From: Phenylobacterium soli
GTDB taxonomy: Bacteria; Pseudomonadota; Alphaproteobacteria; Caulobacterales; Caulobacteraceae
DNA length: 64,000 nt
NCBI RefSeq assembly: GCF_003254475.1
Contig: NZ_QFYQ01000002.1
Coordinates: 124,001 to 188,000, forward strand
Direction: 5' to 3'
A program made the position numbers and the translations under genes. Shown piece by piece: positions 8,627 to 18,402 of the stretch. The notes under the pieces were generated by a model. The model saw nothing but the letters and a program-made list of their open reading frames with translations. It was not told the origin of the DNA and did no database searches. The stretch's first letter is position 1. Each line of letters begins with the position of its first letter.

Positions 8627-9774
8627 GCCGGCTCTGCGGCCCGCCTGGCGGCCTCGGCGAACCACGGGGTCATCCGGCGGATGGCTTCCTCCACCTCCGG
8701 CGTCGAGACGGCGAAGCTGAAGCGCACGAAGTGCTTGCCCTCCACCGGGTCGAAGTCGACGCCCGGCGCGGTGGCGACCCCGGTGTCGCGCAGCAGCTGC
8801 TTGCAGAAGGCGAGGCTGTCGCTCGTCAGGTGGCCGACGTCAGCCCAGACGTAAAAGGCGCCGTCCGGCGGGGCGATCTCCTTCAGGCCCAGTTGCGGCA
8901 GAGCGGCGAGCAGCAGGGCGCGGTTGGCCCGGTAGACCGCGACATTGGCCTCCAGCTCCTCGGTCGCGTCCATGGCCGCGAGCGCGGCGTGCTGGGCGAG
9001 CGAGGGGGCGGTCAGGAAGAGGTTGCCGACGAAGGCGCGGCAGCGGGAGAGATCGGCCTTGGGCGCGACCAGCCAGCCGAGCCGCCAGGGCGCCATGGAG
9101 TAGTACTTGGAGAACGAGTTCACGATCAGGGCCGTGGGCTCGAACTCCAGCATCGAGTGGGTCGGGCCGACGTAGCTGAGCCCGTGGTAGATCTCGTCGG
9201 AGACGATGCGGATGTTCCGCCGCCGGCAGACCTCGGCGATGGCTTTCAGCTCCTCCGGCGGCAGGATCGTGCCGGTGGGATTGGCGGGGCTCGCGACGAT
9301 GACGCCGGCCGGCGCGGGCTCGACCGCCTCGAGGGCGGCGGCGGTGATCTGGAAGCGCTCGTTGTGGCCGGCGGCGATCTCCACCGGCTCCATGTGCAGC
9401 GCCTTCACCGTGTTGCGGTAGGCGACGTAGCCCGGCCGGGCCATGGCGATCCGCGCCCCCGGCTCGAAGCTCGCCGCCAGGGCCAGGACGAGCGCCGCCG
9501 AGGCCCCGCAGGTCATGATGATCTGCCGCGGATCGACTTCCACGCCATAGGTGTCGCGGTAGTGCCGGGCCAGCCGCTGGGTCAGAGCCGAGCTCTCCCA
9601 GTAGCCCATCGGGTCAGTGTCCAGCACATGGTGGGCCGCCGCGATCGCGGCCTTGGGCGCCGGCGTCGAGGGCTGGCCGAACTCCATGTGGATGATCGAG
9701 CGCCCCTGGGCCTTCAGCTCGTGGGCGAGGACGCTGACGCCGATGGCGTGGAACGGATCGATCTGGGCGGACAT
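8623..9774 (-). CDS. PLP-dependent class I/II aminotransferase
   Basis: 383 residues with fold type I motifs: MTCGASAALVLALAA (phosphate-binding turn), ASPANPTGTILP (substrate Asn), SDEIYHGLSY (PLP-pairing Asp) and SFSKYYSMAPWRLGW with the Schiff-base lysine at about residue 232. The C-terminal arginine in FVRFSFAVS would bind the substrate carboxylate. Length and motifs match aspartate/alanine/aromatic aminotransferases of subgroup I. The specific substrate cannot be fixed. It reads convergently with the nucleotidyltransferase gene, overlapping by 4 bp at the stop codons, and divergently from the MFS gene. Confidence 0.9.
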   Translation of the reverse strand: MSAQIDPFHAIGVSVLAHELKAQGRSIIHMEFGQPSTPAPKAAIAAAHHVLDTDPMGYWESSALTQRLARHYRDTYGVEVDPRQIIMTCGASAALVLALAASFEPGARIAMARPGYVAYRNTVKALHMEPVEIAAGHNERFQITAAALEAVEPAPAGVIVASPANPTGTILPPEELKAIAEVCRRRNIRIVSDEIYHGLSYVGPTHSMLEFEPTALIVNSFSKYYSMAPWRLGWLVAPKADLSRCRAFVGNLFLTAPSLAQHAALAAMDATEELEANVAVYRANRALLLAALPQLGLKEIAPPDGAFYVWADVGHLTSDSLAFCKQLLRDTGVATAPGVDFDPVEGKHFVRFSFAVSTPEVEEAIRRMTPWFAEAARRAAEPA

Positions 9775-9798
9775 GGCGCCTGACCTACCCTCTTCCGC

Positions 9799-9831
9799 GT
9801 CGTCCCGGAAGCCGCGCGAAACCGGGATGAC
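9799..9831. repeat. REP-like hairpin
   Basis: An inverted repeat with arms gtcgtcccgg and ccgggatgac (one mismatch) around a 13-base loop. It lies in the gap between the divergent aminotransferase and MFS genes. CGTCATCCCGG-type hairpins are common intergenic repeats in Caulobacterales. It is probably a short dispersed palindrome, not a dedicated operator. Confidence 0.6.
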
Positions 9832-9863
9832 ACCGCGCAGGCGGAGCTTTAAGCCCGAGGCCG

Positions 9864-11126
9864 ATGTCCGCGCCCTCCGCTCCCTCGACCCGCCGGATCC
9901 TGACCGCCAGCCTCGTGGGCACGGCGGTCGAGTTCTACGACTTCTACATCTACGCCACCGCCGCCTCGCTGGTGCTGGGCGGCCTGTTCTTCCCCAAGGC
10001 CTCGCCCTCGGCGCAGCTGATGAGCTCCTACGCCACCTTCGCGGTCGCCTTCTTCGCCCGGCCCGTGGGCGCGGCCTTCTTCGGCCACTTCGGCGACCGG
10101 ATCGGGCGCAAGTCGACGCTGGTGGCGAGCCTGATGACCATGGGCGGCTCGACGGTGCTCATCGGCCTGCTGCCGACCTACGAGCTCGCCGGCTGGCTCG
10201 CGCCCTTCCTGCTCTGCGTGCTGCGCTTCGGCCAGGGCTTCGGACTCGGCGGCGAATGGGGCGGCGCGGCCCTCCTCGCCATCGAGAACGCCCCGCCCAA
10301 GTGGCGCGCGCGCTTCGGCATGTTCCCCCAGCTCGGCGCGCCGGTGGGCTTCATCGCCGCCAACGGCCTTTTCCTGATCCTCGGCCTCCTGCTGAGCCCT
10401 GACCAGTTCAAGGCCTGGGGCTGGCGCATCCCCTTCCTGCTGTCGGCGATCCTCGTCGGCCTCGGCCTGTGGGTGCGGCTGAAGATCACCGAGACGCCGG
10501 TCTTCAAGGAAGCGATGGAAGCGGCCGAGCCGTCCGCCGTGCCGATGGCCGAGGTGGTGAAGCGCCATCCCCTGCGCCTCCTCGGCGGCACCTTCGCCGT
10601 GGTCGCCTGCTTCGCCATCTTCTACCTCGCGACGGCCTTCGCCCTGGGCTACGGCGTGGCCACCCTTCACTACAGCCGCACGACCTTCCTCGGCGTCGAG
10701 CTCGGGGCCATCGTCTTCCTGGCCGCCGGCATCCTGATCGCCGGCTGGTGGTCGGACCGCACCACCCCGCGCCACGTGCTGCTGGCCGGCTGCCTCGGCA
10801 CGATCGCCGTCGGCCTCGTCATGGGACCTGTGATGGGCGCGGGCTCGCTGGTCGCGATCTGGGCCTGGCTGTCGGCCGCCCTCTTCATGATGGGCTTCGT
10901 CTATGGCCCGCTCGGCGCCTTCCTGCCGGCGCTGTTCCCGCCGCGGGTGCGCTACTCCGGCACCTCCATCGCCTTCAACGTCGGCGGCATCCTGGGCGGC
11001 GGCCTCGCGCCTATGGTCGCCCAGGCCCTGGCGGACAGGGGCGGGCTGACGCCGGTCGGCTGGTACCTGGCGGCCGCCGCAGCGGTGAGCTTCGTCGCCA
11101 TCGCCCCGCTGAAGCGCGAAGCCTGA
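9864..11126 (+). CDS. MFS transporter, metabolite:H+ symporter (MHS/ProP-like) family
   Basis: 420 residues with about 12 membrane segments. The N-terminus TAVEFYDFYIYATAASLVLGGLFF and the loop 2-3 motif GHFGDRIGRKSTL are typical of the MHS group (ShiA, ProP, KgtP, citrate and aromatic acid transporters). A second family motif RFGQGFGLGGEWGGAALL lies in helices 4-5. It probably takes up an organic acid or osmolyte by proton symport at the inner membrane. The start ATG at 9864 gives the conserved N-terminus. It is followed at once by a repeat that may serve as its 3' end. The substrate is unresolved. Confidence 0.9.
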   Translation: MSAPSAPSTRRILTASLVGTAVEFYDFYIYATAASLVLGGLFFPKASPSAQLMSSYATFAVAFFARPVGAAFFGHFGDRIGRKSTLVASLMTMGGSTVLIGLLPTYELAGWLAPFLLCVLRFGQGFGLGGEWGGAALLAIENAPPKWRARFGMFPQLGAPVGFIAANGLFLILGLLLSPDQFKAWGWRIPFLLSAILVGLGLWVRLKITETPVFKEAMEAAEPSAVPMAEVVKRHPLRLLGGTFAVVACFAIFYLATAFALGYGVATLHYSRTTFLGVELGAIVFLAAGILIAGWWSDRTTPRHVLLAGCLGTIAVGLVMGPVMGAGSLVAIWAWLSAALFMMGFVYGPLGAFLPALFPPRVRYSGTSIAFNVGGILGGGLAPMVAQALADRGGLTPVGWYLAAAAAVSFVAIAPLKREA

Positions 11127-11128
11127 AG

Positions 11129-11250
11129 ATGCTCCCCCTCAGGGGGAGCTGTCGCGGAGCGACTGAGGGGGTTGAGAGTCAGGACATTTGCAGGCCCGTG
11201 AGCGGCGCCCCTCGGCCCTCTAGGCCACCTCCCCTCGTGGGGGAGGATTT
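11129..11250. repeat. Intergenic palindromic repeat, copy 1
   Basis: Begins atgctccccctcaggggga, contains a second hairpin (tgtcgcggagcgactgaggg) and ends with cctcccc...gggggaggat. The same architecture recurs at 13225-13350 and 14649-14770. It fills the entire gap between the convergent MFS and dioxygenase genes, so its hairpins could stop transcription from both sides. This is a known style of Caulobacterales intergenic repeat. Confidence 0.85.
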
Positions 11251-12123
11251 CTAGACCGGCTCCTCGCCCGCCACCGTGGTGCGATGCATGACCCGCAGGT
11301 GGCCGTCGTAGCCGCCCTCGGCGAAGTGGACCGTGCAGCGGTTGTCCCACATCAGCAGCATGCCCGGCCGCCACTTGTGCCGGTAAACGAACCGCTCCTC
11401 GGTCATGTGCTTGAAGAGGAAGCCGAGGATCGCCGCGCTTTCCGCGGGCGTCATACCCTCGATCCCCACCGTATAGACCGGCGAGACGTAGAGAGCCTTG
11501 CGGGCCGTGACCGGGTGCGTGCGCACCAGCGGGTGCGTCAGGGACTTGTCGGCCTCGGAGGAGACGATGATCTCCATGGTCCGCTTCTCGGTCTCCCGGG
11601 CGAAGACGCCCTGGGTCCCATAGGCGCAGGTCGCGGAATGGACGGCGCGAAGTCCGGACAGCATCTCGCGAAAGGTGGGCGACAGGGCCTCGTACGCGGC
11701 CGCGCAGTCGGCGAACAGGGTGTCGCCGCCCACCGGCGGCACCACCTCGGAGCGCAGCAGCGTCGCCGCCGGCGGCGTCTTCTGGAAGCTCCAGTCCGAA
11801 TGCCAGCCGGCCCCGAAGTTGGTCGCCTTCTCGTCCGGCTCGCGGCGCAGCTCCAGCACGTTGGGATGGCCGGGCATCGGCTTGATGAACGGGTCCTCGC
11901 CGAACGGCCCGATCGCCTGGGTGAAGGCCTCGAGCTGATCCAGCGTCAGCGGCTGGTCGGGGAAGGCCACGACCGCGTGACGGGCCCAGGCGGCCTTCAC
12001 ATCGGCCAACTGCTCCTTAGATAAGGGGCGGGTGAGATCGAGGCCGACGATCTCCGCGCCGAAGCCGGACGGCTGCGCGGTGACGCGAAGGGTTCGATAA
12101 GGGCTTTCGGCTTCCTGCAACAT
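11251..12123 (-). CDS. TauD/TfdA-family Fe(II)/2-oxoglutarate dioxygenase
   Basis: 290 residues from MLQEAESPYRTL. The 2-His-1-carboxylate facial triad is visible: the HxD in GAGWHSDWSFQKTPP (~residue 95) and the distal His in HLRVMHRTTV (~280), with the 2OG-binding Arg following. GGDTLFADCAAAYEAL and the DNRCTVHFA segment are also family-typical. Members hydroxylate taurine, 2,4-D, alkyl sulfates, carnitine precursors and related compounds; the substrate is not evident. An upstream ATG at 12141 is possible but less conserved. It is divergent from cobS and not obviously part of cobalamin synthesis. Confidence 0.9.
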   Translation of the reverse strand: MLQEAESPYRTLRVTAQPSGFGAEIVGLDLTRPLSKEQLADVKAAWARHAVVAFPDQPLTLDQLEAFTQAIGPFGEDPFIKPMPGHPNVLELRREPDEKATNFGAGWHSDWSFQKTPPAATLLRSEVVPPVGGDTLFADCAAAYEALSPTFREMLSGLRAVHSATCAYGTQGVFARETEKRTMEIIVSSEADKSLTHPLVRTHPVTARKALYVSPVYTVGIEGMTPAESAAILGFLFKHMTEERFVYRHKWRPGMLLMWDNRCTVHFAEGGYDGHLRVMHRTTVAGEEPV

Positions 12124-12214
12124 CGCCCGACCTTTCCTCACCCCGCGTCAATGCGCGAGGCTTTCAAAACACCTGTTTGCCACTTCTGGCCCGAGACTGT
12201 AATCGATCCCCGCC

Positions 12215-13216
12215 ATGACCGTTCTCGAAACCTCCGACGACGCCCTGATCAACCTGGTCCCGGACCGGACGGTGAACGCCCGCGAGGTGTTCGGCGTCAA
12301 CTTCGACATGAAGGTCCCCGCGTTCAGCGAGCGCGACCCGCACGTGCCGGAGGTGGACGAGGCCTACAAGTTCGACCCCGAGACCACCCAGGCGATCCTC
12401 GCCGGCTTCGCCTTCGACCGCCGGGTGATGGTCCAGGGCTATCACGGCACCGGCAAGTCGACGCACATCGAGCAGGTCGCCGCGCGGCTGAACTGGCCGC
12501 TGATCCGCGTGAACCTCGACAGCCACGTGAGCCGGATCGACCTCGTCGGCAAGGACGCCATCGTCCTGAAGGAAGGCAAGCAGGTCACCGAGTTCCGCGA
12601 AGGCATCCTGCCCTGGACGATCCAGCGCCCGATCGCCCTCGTCTTCGACGAGTACGACGCCGGCCGTCCGGACGTGATGTTCGTGATCCAGCGCGTGCTG
12701 GAGGCCCAGGGCAAGCTGACCCTGCTCGACCAGAACCGCGTCATCCGGCCGAACAAGTTCTTCCGCCTGTTCTCGACGACCAACACCATCGGTCTCGGCG
12801 ACACGACGGGGCTCTATCACGGCACCCAGCAGATCAACCAAGGCCAGATGGACCGCTGGTCCATCGTCACCACGCTCAACTACCTGGCGCACGACGTCGA
12901 GGCGGAGATCGTGCTGGCCAAGGCCCCGGCCTACAACACCGCCGAGGGCAAGCGGACGATCAACGCCATGGTGCGCGTCGCCGACATGACCCGGAATGCT
13001 TTCATGAACGGCGACATCTCGACGGTCATGAGCCCCCGCACGGTGATCACCTGGGCCCAGAACGCCGAGATCTTCGGCGGCGACATCGCGCTCGCCTTCC
13101 GGATGACCTTCCTCAACAAGTGCGACGAGCTGGAGCGCGGCACCGTCGCCGAGTTCTTCCAGCGCGCCTTCGGCCAGGACCTGCCGGAGAGCACGGCGCG
13201 GGTGCGGGTGGCCTAA
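12215..13216 (+). CDS. cobS: Cobaltochelatase AAA+ subunit CobS
   Basis: 333-residue AAA+ ATPase. The N-terminal segment has the CobS-type [20 protein letters not shown]. Walker [19 protein letters not shown] lies at about residues 75-92, Walker [12 protein letters not shown] near 145, and the sensor region [20 protein letters not shown] near 187. With CobT and CobN it forms the aerobic-pathway cobaltochelatase that inserts Co2+ into hydrogenobyrinic acid a,c-diamide in the cytoplasm. cobT lies 1.9 kb downstream on the same strand, split off by a DUF3089 gene, a DUF1328 gene and two intergenic repeats. cobN is not in the window. Confidence 0.95.
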   Translation: MTVLETSDDALINLVPDRTVNAREVFGVNFDMKVPAFSERDPHVPEVDEAYKFDPETTQAILAGFAFDRRVMVQGYHGTGKSTHIEQVAARLNWPLIRVNLDSHVSRIDLVGKDAIVLKEGKQVTEFREGILPWTIQRPIALVFDEYDAGRPDVMFVIQRVLEAQGKLTLLDQNRVIRPNKFFRLFSTTNTIGLGDTTGLYHGTQQINQGQMDRWSIVTTLNYLAHDVEAEIVLAKAPAYNTAEGKRTINAMVRVADMTRNAFMNGDISTVMSPRTVITWAQNAEIFGGDIALAFRMTFLNKCDELERGTVAEFFQRAFGQDLPESTARVRVA

Positions 13217-13224
13217 CGTCGGCA

Positions 13225-13350
13225 GATGCTCCCCCACAGGGGGAGCTGTCGCGAAGCGACTGAGGGGGCTGGAAGGCACGGCGTCTGACGCTCGTGGGCT
13301 TGAACCCCCTCCGGTCCTCCGGACCCTCTCCCCCTGGGGGGAGGATCTCC
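13225..13350. repeat. Intergenic palindromic repeat, copy 2
   Basis: Same layout as copies at 11129-11250 and 14649-14770: atgctcccccacaggggga, a tgtcgcgaagcgactgaggg hairpin, a ggcgtctgacgct core shared with copy 3, and a closing cctctccccctggggggagg. It lies directly after cobS and before the DUF3089 gene, where it could act as the cobS transcription end. Confidence 0.85.
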
Positions 13351-13440
13351 CCCCATTTCACCGGTGAAATGGCTGGACCGTAGCGGCCCCTCGCGCGATC
13401 CTCTGGGCATAGCTGCCTAAAGAATTTCAGGGGGAAACCA

Positions 13441-14640
13441 ATGGCTGGGCCGATGGCTGGGAAGGTGCTGGCCGCGCTCGCTCTGAGCGCGGGCTTCGTG
13501 ATGGCCGCCGCAAGCGCTCAGGCGCAACAGGCGCCGGCGAAGAACGACTATGCGAAGGTGGAGAACTGGCTCTGCCGGCCGGGCAAGACGGACGGCAACG
13601 CCTGCGGCTACGACCTGACGACCACCATCGTGCAGGCGAACGGCAAGGAGAGCGTCGAGCGCTACCGGCCGAACCCCAAGGCGCCGATCGACTGCTTCTA
13701 CGTCTATCCCACGGTCTCCAACGATCCCGGCGTGATCTCCGACATGAAGCCGGGGCTGGAAGAGCAGAACGTCGTCAAGCAGCAGTTCGCCCGCCTCGGC
13801 GCCAAGTGCCGCCTCTACGCCCCGCTCTATCGCCAGGTGACGCTCACCGCCCTGCGCGCCGGCATCGCCGGCAAGCCCCTGCCCGGCTCGGCCGATCCGA
13901 AGATCCGCGGCGTCGGCTACGAAGACGTGGTCGACGCCTGGAACTACTATCTGGCGCACGACAACCACGGCCGTGGCGTGGTCCTCGTCGGCCACTCCCA
14001 GGGTTCGGGCGTGCTGACCAACCTCATCAAGAACGAGATCGACGGGAAGCCGGCGCAGAAGAAGCTCGTGTCGGCGATCCTGATGGGCACGCGCCTGCCG
14101 GTCGACGCCGGCAAGGACACCGGCCTCTTCCAGCACGTGCCGCTGTGCCGCAAGGCCAGCCAGACCGGCTGCGTCATCGCCTATGCGAGCTTCCGCGACA
14201 CCGTCCCGCCGCCGGCCAACAGCCGCTTCGGAAAGGCGGACGGCGGGCGCGAGGCGGCCTGCACCAACCCGGCGAACCTCGCCCCCGGCGGCAAGGGCGC
14301 CCTGCACGCCTACCTGACCAACGCCGGCCCCGACATCGCCGACGCCGACCGGCGCAAGGTGGAGTGGGTGAAGGGCAAGGCCAATCCCGACACGCCCTTC
14401 GTCTCGGCGCCGGGCCTGCTCTCGGCCGAGTGCGTCAGCAAGGACGGCTTCAACTACCTGCAGGTCCACGTGAACGCCGACCCGGCCGACCCGCGGGCCG
14501 ACGACATCAACGGCGACGTGGTCGTGTTCGGAAAGGTCAGCGCCGACTGGGGCCTGCACCTGATCGACGCCAACCTGGCCATGGGCAACCTGATGGACAT
14601 CGTCGGCGCCGAGACCAAGGCCTACCTCGCGAAGAAATAG
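13441..14640 (+). CDS. Secreted DUF3089 family alpha/beta hydrolase
   Basis: 399 residues with a signal peptide (about residues 1-29, ending ASAQAQQ). The mature part has YVYPTVSNDPG, YAPLYRQVTL and the nucleophile elbow VVLVGHSQGSGVL near residue 185, all typical of DUF3089, a lipase-like alpha/beta hydrolase family. Several paired cysteines (for example CLCRKASQTGC-type spacing near residue 240) suggest disulfides in the periplasm. It is probably an esterase or lipase. It sits between two copies of the intergenic repeat, between cobS and cobT, where no role in cobalt chelation is expected; it looks inserted. Confidence 0.88.
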   Translation: MAGPMAGKVLAALALSAGFVMAAASAQAQQAPAKNDYAKVENWLCRPGKTDGNACGYDLTTTIVQANGKESVERYRPNPKAPIDCFYVYPTVSNDPGVISDMKPGLEEQNVVKQQFARLGAKCRLYAPLYRQVTLTALRAGIAGKPLPGSADPKIRGVGYEDVVDAWNYYLAHDNHGRGVVLVGHSQGSGVLTNLIKNEIDGKPAQKKLVSAILMGTRLPVDAGKDTGLFQHVPLCRKASQTGCVIAYASFRDTVPPPANSRFGKADGGREAACTNPANLAPGGKGALHAYLTNAGPDIADADRRKVEWVKGKANPDTPFVSAPGLLSAECVSKDGFNYLQVHVNADPADPRADDINGDVVVFGKVSADWGLHLIDANLAMGNLMDIVGAETKAYLAKK

Positions 14641-14648
14641 GCCCCCGA

Positions 14649-14770
14649 ATGCTCCCCCTGAGGGGGGAGCTGTCCGGAACGGACTGAGGGGGTCGAAGGG
14701 CGCGGCGTCTGACGCTGCGGGCTTCACCCCCCTCCGGCCTGTGGCCACCTCCCCCTGAGGGGAGGAATTC
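14649..14770. repeat. Intergenic palindromic repeat, copy 3
   Basis: Third copy: atgctccccctgagggggga, tgtccggaacggactgaggg (both arms of this hairpin changed together relative to copies 1 and 2), the ggcgtctgacgct core and cctccccctgaggggagg. The compensating change in the second hairpin argues that the RNA or DNA fold is what is conserved. It lies between convergent genes. Confidence 0.85.
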
Positions 14771-14771
14771 C

Positions 14772-14951
14772 TCAGTCGCCCGCGACCTTCCGCCCGGCCC
14801 AGAAGCCGAGCACCAGGAAGACCACGAAGCCCACCAGGAACAGGAAGAACAGGAACTTCGCGATACCGGCCGCTGCGCCGGCCACGCCGGTGAAGCCGAG
14901 GCCGCCGGCGATCAGGGCGACGATCGCGAAGATCAGGGCCCATTTGAGCAT
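14772..14951 (-). CDS. DUF1328 small membrane protein
   Basis: 59 residues: [20 protein letters not shown] followed by a Gly/Ala turn and a second helix with [17 protein letters not shown], ending WAGRKVAGD. Two membrane helices with the GxxGxxGxAxxxxGIAK-like centre match the DUF1328/YtjA family of small inner-membrane proteins, which are common in Proteobacteria and have no known function. A purine-rich ribosome site precedes the start. It converges on the DUF3089 gene across the third repeat copy and is divergent from cobT. Confidence 0.85.
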   Translation of the reverse strand: MLKWALIFAIVALIAGGLGFTGVAGAAAGIAKFLFFLFLVGFVVFLVLGFWAGRKVAGD

Positions 14952-15113
14952 TTCGCTCTCCTTCAGGTTGCCAAGGCCTGCTTCAGACCTCGGCCCGGGT
15001 AACGTGCCCGCGGCAAAGCCTGTTCCTCCGCCTCACCTGTTCGTGCGGGAAACCGCGTTGCCTCCGATCCTTGTTTCACCTGGGGGCAATGCTGATCTAA
15101 GACGGACAGCGAG

Positions 15114-17066
15114 ATGGCCAAGAATCCCGAAAGCCCGTTGGAGCCCTTCAAGCGCGCCCTGGCGAACGCCGCGCGATCGCTTGCCGAGACGCCCGATCTC
15201 GAGATCGTCTACTCGGGCGAAGGCCCGCAGCTTTCGGGCAAGCGGGCGGTGCTGCCGCACCCGCCGCGCGACCTGACGCCCACCGACGCCGCCCGCATCC
15301 GCGGCCTCGCCGACCAGATGGCGCTGCGCCTCGCCCACCACGACGCCGGCGTCCACGCCAAGGGCCGCCCGGCCTCGGCCGGCGGCGCGCCGATCTACGA
15401 CGCCATCGAGGCCGCGCGCGTGGAGGCTATCGGCGCCAACGCCCTCGGCGGCGTGCGCGAGAACCTCAAGGCCGTGGTGGAGCAGGCCTGGGCCAAGCGC
15501 TCGTTCAACCAGATCGAAGCCCTGGCCAACCCGCCGCTCGCCGAGGTCATCGGCCTGATGGTTCGCGAGCGCCTGACCGGCGAGCCGCCGCCCGCCATGG
15601 CCCAGCCGCTGGTCAACCTCTTCAAGGCCGACGTCGAGGCCAAGGCCGGCGCCGACCTCGACAAGCTGGAAGCCTCGATCGGCGACCAGAAGGCCTTCGC
15701 CAAGATCGCCCGCACCATCCTGCGCGATCTCGACATGGGCGATGATCTCTCCGAGGCGCCCGACCAGCCGGACCAGGCCGAGGACGAGGGCGAAGAGGGC
15801 GAACCCGAGGCCCAGGACCAGAACGAAGAGGGCGAGGGCGAAGGCCGCTCGCCCCAGCAGACCGCCATGGACGAGGACGAGGCGACCCACCGCGAGAGCC
15901 AGGACGCCGACTCCCAGATGATGGAGGCCGAGGAGAACCCCGACGCCGAGGACACCGACGAGCCGCCGGACATGGGCGAGGGCGATCAGCCCGCCCGGCC
16001 GGAGTTCTCGGGTGAAGGCAAGGTGGCCACCTACAAGGTCTTCACCACCGGTCACGACGAGATCGTCGCCGCCGAGGAGCTCTGCGACGGCGAGGAGCTG
16101 ACCCGGCTGCGCGCCTACCTCGACCAGCAGCTCGCCAGCCTCTCGAGCGTCGTCTCGCGCCTCGCCAACAAGCTGCAGCGGCGCCTGCTCGCCCAGCAGA
16201 ACCGCACCTGGAGCTTCGACCTCGAGGAAGGCGTGCTCGACGTCTCGCGCCTCACCCGGGTGATCACCGACCCGACCGCGCCGCTCTCCTTCAAGGAGGA
16301 GGCCGACACCGAGTTCCGCGACACGGTCGTGACCATCCTCATCGATAACTCCGGCTCGATGCGCGGGCGGCCGATCATGGTGGCGGCGGTCTGCGCCGAC
16401 ATCCTGGCGCGCACCCTCGAGCGCTGCGGCGTGAAGACCGAGATCCTCGGCTTCACCACCCGCGCGTGGAAGGGCGGCCAGGCCCGCGAGGACTGGCTGA
16501 AGGCCGGCAAGCCCGCCCAGCCGGGCCGGCTGAACGACCTGCGCCACATCATCTACAAGGCCGCCGACGCGCCCTGGCGGCGGGCCCGGCGCAACCTCGG
16601 CCTGATGATGCGCGAGGGGCTGCTCAAGGAGAACATCGACGGCGAGGCCCTGATGTGGGCGCACCAGCGCCTGATCGGCCGGCCCGAGCAGCGCCGCATC
16701 CTGATGGTCATCTCCGATGGCGCGCCCGTCGACGATTCGACCCTGTCGGTGAACTCCGGCCACTACCTCGAGCGCCACCTGCGCGAGGTGATCGCCGAGA
16801 TCGAGGGCAAGAGCCCGGTGCAGCTGATCGCCATCGGCATCGGCCACGACGTCACCCGCTACTATCGCCGGGCCGTAACCATCGTCGACGTCGAGCAGCT
16901 CGCCGGCGTCATCGTCGAGCAGCTCGCCGAGCTCTTCGAGGAAGAGCCCGAGAAGCTGACCCGCCGGGCCCTGGCCGGGCTGCTGCAGCCGCCGCCGAAC
17001 ACCGAAGGGCCCAAGCCCACCATGCGCCGCTCCACCTTCAAGGAAGTGCGGAGAGCCGTGGCGTGA
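15114..17066 (+). CDS. cobT: Cobaltochelatase subunit CobT
   Basis: 650 residues. The N-terminal helical CobT domain (to ~200) is followed by a very acidic Glu/Asp-rich linker (about 215-300). The C-terminal VWA domain has the MIDAS motif [10 protein letters not shown] (~408-417) and the later [20 protein letters not shown]. In the class I aerobic chelatase, CobT is the ChlD-like partner of the CobS AAA+ ring and works with CobN. Length and domain order are normal. Its stop overlaps the GTG start of the next gene by 4 bp. The separation from cobS by unrelated genes is notable, because the pair is normally adjacent. Confidence 0.95.
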   Translation: MAKNPESPLEPFKRALANAARSLAETPDLEIVYSGEGPQLSGKRAVLPHPPRDLTPTDAARIRGLADQMALRLAHHDAGVHAKGRPASAGGAPIYDAIEAARVEAIGANALGGVRENLKAVVEQAWAKRSFNQIEALANPPLAEVIGLMVRERLTGEPPPAMAQPLVNLFKADVEAKAGADLDKLEASIGDQKAFAKIARTILRDLDMGDDLSEAPDQPDQAEDEGEEGEPEAQDQNEEGEGEGRSPQQTAMDEDEATHRESQDADSQMMEAEENPDAEDTDEPPDMGEGDQPARPEFSGEGKVATYKVFTTGHDEIVAAEELCDGEELTRLRAYLDQQLASLSSVVSRLANKLQRRLLAQQNRTWSFDLEEGVLDVSRLTRVITDPTAPLSFKEEADTEFRDTVVTILIDNSGSMRGRPIMVAAVCADILARTLERCGVKTEILGFTTRAWKGGQAREDWLKAGKPAQPGRLNDLRHIIYKAADAPWRRARRNLGLMMREGLLKENIDGEALMWAHQRLIGRPEQRRILMVISDGAPVDDSTLSVNSGHYLERHLREVIAEIEGKSPVQLIAIGIGHDVTRYYRRAVTIVDVEQLAGVIVEQLAELFEEEPEKLTRRALAGLLQPPPNTEGPKPTMRRSTFKEVRRAVA

Positions 17067-18046
17067 GGCTCGGCTGGGGGGCTCTGGCCGCGGCGCTGGC
17101 GCTCGCCGCCTGCGCGCCCCAGGCGCCCCTGCCCGAACATCCCCTGCCCTACGGCGCGCCGATCCGCATCGACGCCCAGCCCGTGCCGCTCAATCCGGCC
17201 GATCCGCGCCAGGACCGCATCGGCGACTTCGCCTACGCCGGCGGCCTGCTGCTCACCTCGCGCGACACGGCGCGCCTGCACGGGCTTTCGGACCTGAAGG
17301 TCTGGCCCGACGGGCGGCTGCTGGCCGAGGGCGACGAGGGCGACCAGCTCACGGCCCGCCTGGTGCTCGATGCCCACGGCCGGCCGCAGGGGCTCGCCGA
17401 GGCCCATCTCACGGCGATCAAGGGCGAGGATGGCGTCGAGCTGCACGCCAAGGGCGACCGCGAGGCCGATTCCGAGGGGGTCGCGGACCTGCCGAACGGC
17501 GACCGGCTCGTCAGCTTCGAACAGCACGACCGCATCCTCCTCTATCCGAAGGCCGGCGGGCCGCCGCGGCCGGCGCCCTATCCGCAGATCCGCTACGTCT
17601 TCAACAAGGGAATGGAGGCGCTCGTCGCCGACCCCTCGGTCGCGCCGGACGCCTATCGCGTGGGCATCGAGGCGACCGGCGAGACCTTCCTGTGCCGCGT
17701 CTCGACCAGCTGCACGGCCACGGGCCGCATCGACCTCGAGGGCCTGGAGCTCTCCGGCATGGACCTGCTGCCCGGCGGGCGCACGGCCTATCTGCTGCGC
17801 GGCTACTCGGCGCTGCGCGGCAATGTCATCCGCTTGAAGGTGGTCGACCGCGCCGGCGCGGTGCTCGACGAGATGGAGATCAAGCGGCCACTCACCGTCG
17901 ACAACTTCGAGGGCGTCGCCGCTGTGCCGCAGGGGAGCGGGAAGATCCGCTTCTACCTGATCTCGGACGACAACTTCGGGACCTACAACGGCCTGCCCAC
18001 CGACCAGAAGACCTACCTCCTGGCCTTCGACTGGACGCCCAGATAG
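17063..18046 (+). CDS. Esterase-like activity of phytase family protein (putative lipoprotein)
   Basis: 327 residues starting GTG at the cobT stop. The N-terminus [18 protein letters not shown] is a lipoprotein signal with a LAAC lipobox. The mature protein shows beta-propeller repeats and the phrase [21 protein letters not shown] plus DNFEGVAA, typical of the 'esterase-like activity of phytase' family. Such proteins are presumed periplasmic phosphodiesterase/phytase-like enzymes with unclear substrates. It is translationally coupled to cobT and followed by a strong terminator, so cobT and this gene form one transcription unit's end. Confidence 0.85.
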   Translation: MRLGWGALAAALALAACAPQAPLPEHPLPYGAPIRIDAQPVPLNPADPRQDRIGDFAYAGGLLLTSRDTARLHGLSDLKVWPDGRLLAEGDEGDQLTARLVLDAHGRPQGLAEAHLTAIKGEDGVELHAKGDREADSEGVADLPNGDRLVSFEQHDRILLYPKAGGPPRPAPYPQIRYVFNKGMEALVADPSVAPDAYRVGIEATGETFLCRVSTSCTATGRIDLEGLELSGMDLLPGGRTAYLLRGYSALRGNVIRLKVVDRAGAVLDEMEIKRPLTVDNFEGVAAVPQGSGKIRFYLISDDNFGTYNGLPTDQKTYLLAFDWTPR

Positions 18047-18057
18047 CCAAACAAAAA

Positions 18058-18077
18058 GGCCGCCCTTGCGGGCGGCC
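18058..18077. terminator. Rho-independent terminator (probably bidirectional)
   Basis: A perfect 8-bp stem, ggccgccc/gggcggcc, with loop ttgc. It is preceded by aaacaaaaa and followed by tcttcgg. It lies between the convergent cobT operon and rpmB, so it can end transcripts on both strands. Confidence 0.88.
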
Positions 18078-18105
18078 TCTTCGGAACGACACGTGAAGGT
18101 CGCGC

Positions 18106-18402
18106 TTAGGCGACGGGCTGCTCGGCGAGCTTGGCCTTCACCTGACGCTTGATCTTCAGGGCGCGCGGCGACAGGTCCTCGTCGCGGGCCTTCAGCAGGA
18201 AGGCGTCGAGGCCGCCCTTGAAGTCCAGGGTGCGCAGCGCGGCATTGGTGACCCGCAGCCTGAACGACTGGCCGAGCGCGTCCGACTGCAGGGTCGTGGG
18301 CGACAGGGCCGGCAGGAAGCGGCGCTTGGTCTTGATGTTCGAGTGGCTCACGTTGTGGCCGACAAGCGGGCCAACACCCGTGAGTTCGCAACGGCGCGAC
18401 AT
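18106..18402 (-). CDS. rpmB: 50S ribosomal protein L28
   Basis: 98 residues starting [20 protein letters not shown], with [12 protein letters not shown] and [20 protein letters not shown], matching the alphaproteobacterial long form of L28. It is a component of the large ribosomal subunit and binds 23S rRNA. The start is clear from the family N-terminus although the frame is open further upstream. It stands alone, followed by the bidirectional terminator. Confidence 0.97.
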   Translation of the reverse strand: MSRRCELTGVGPLVGHNVSHSNIKTKRRFLPALSPTTLQSDALGQSFRLRVTNAALRTLDFKGGLDAFLLKARDEDLSPRALKIKRQVKAKLAEQPVA

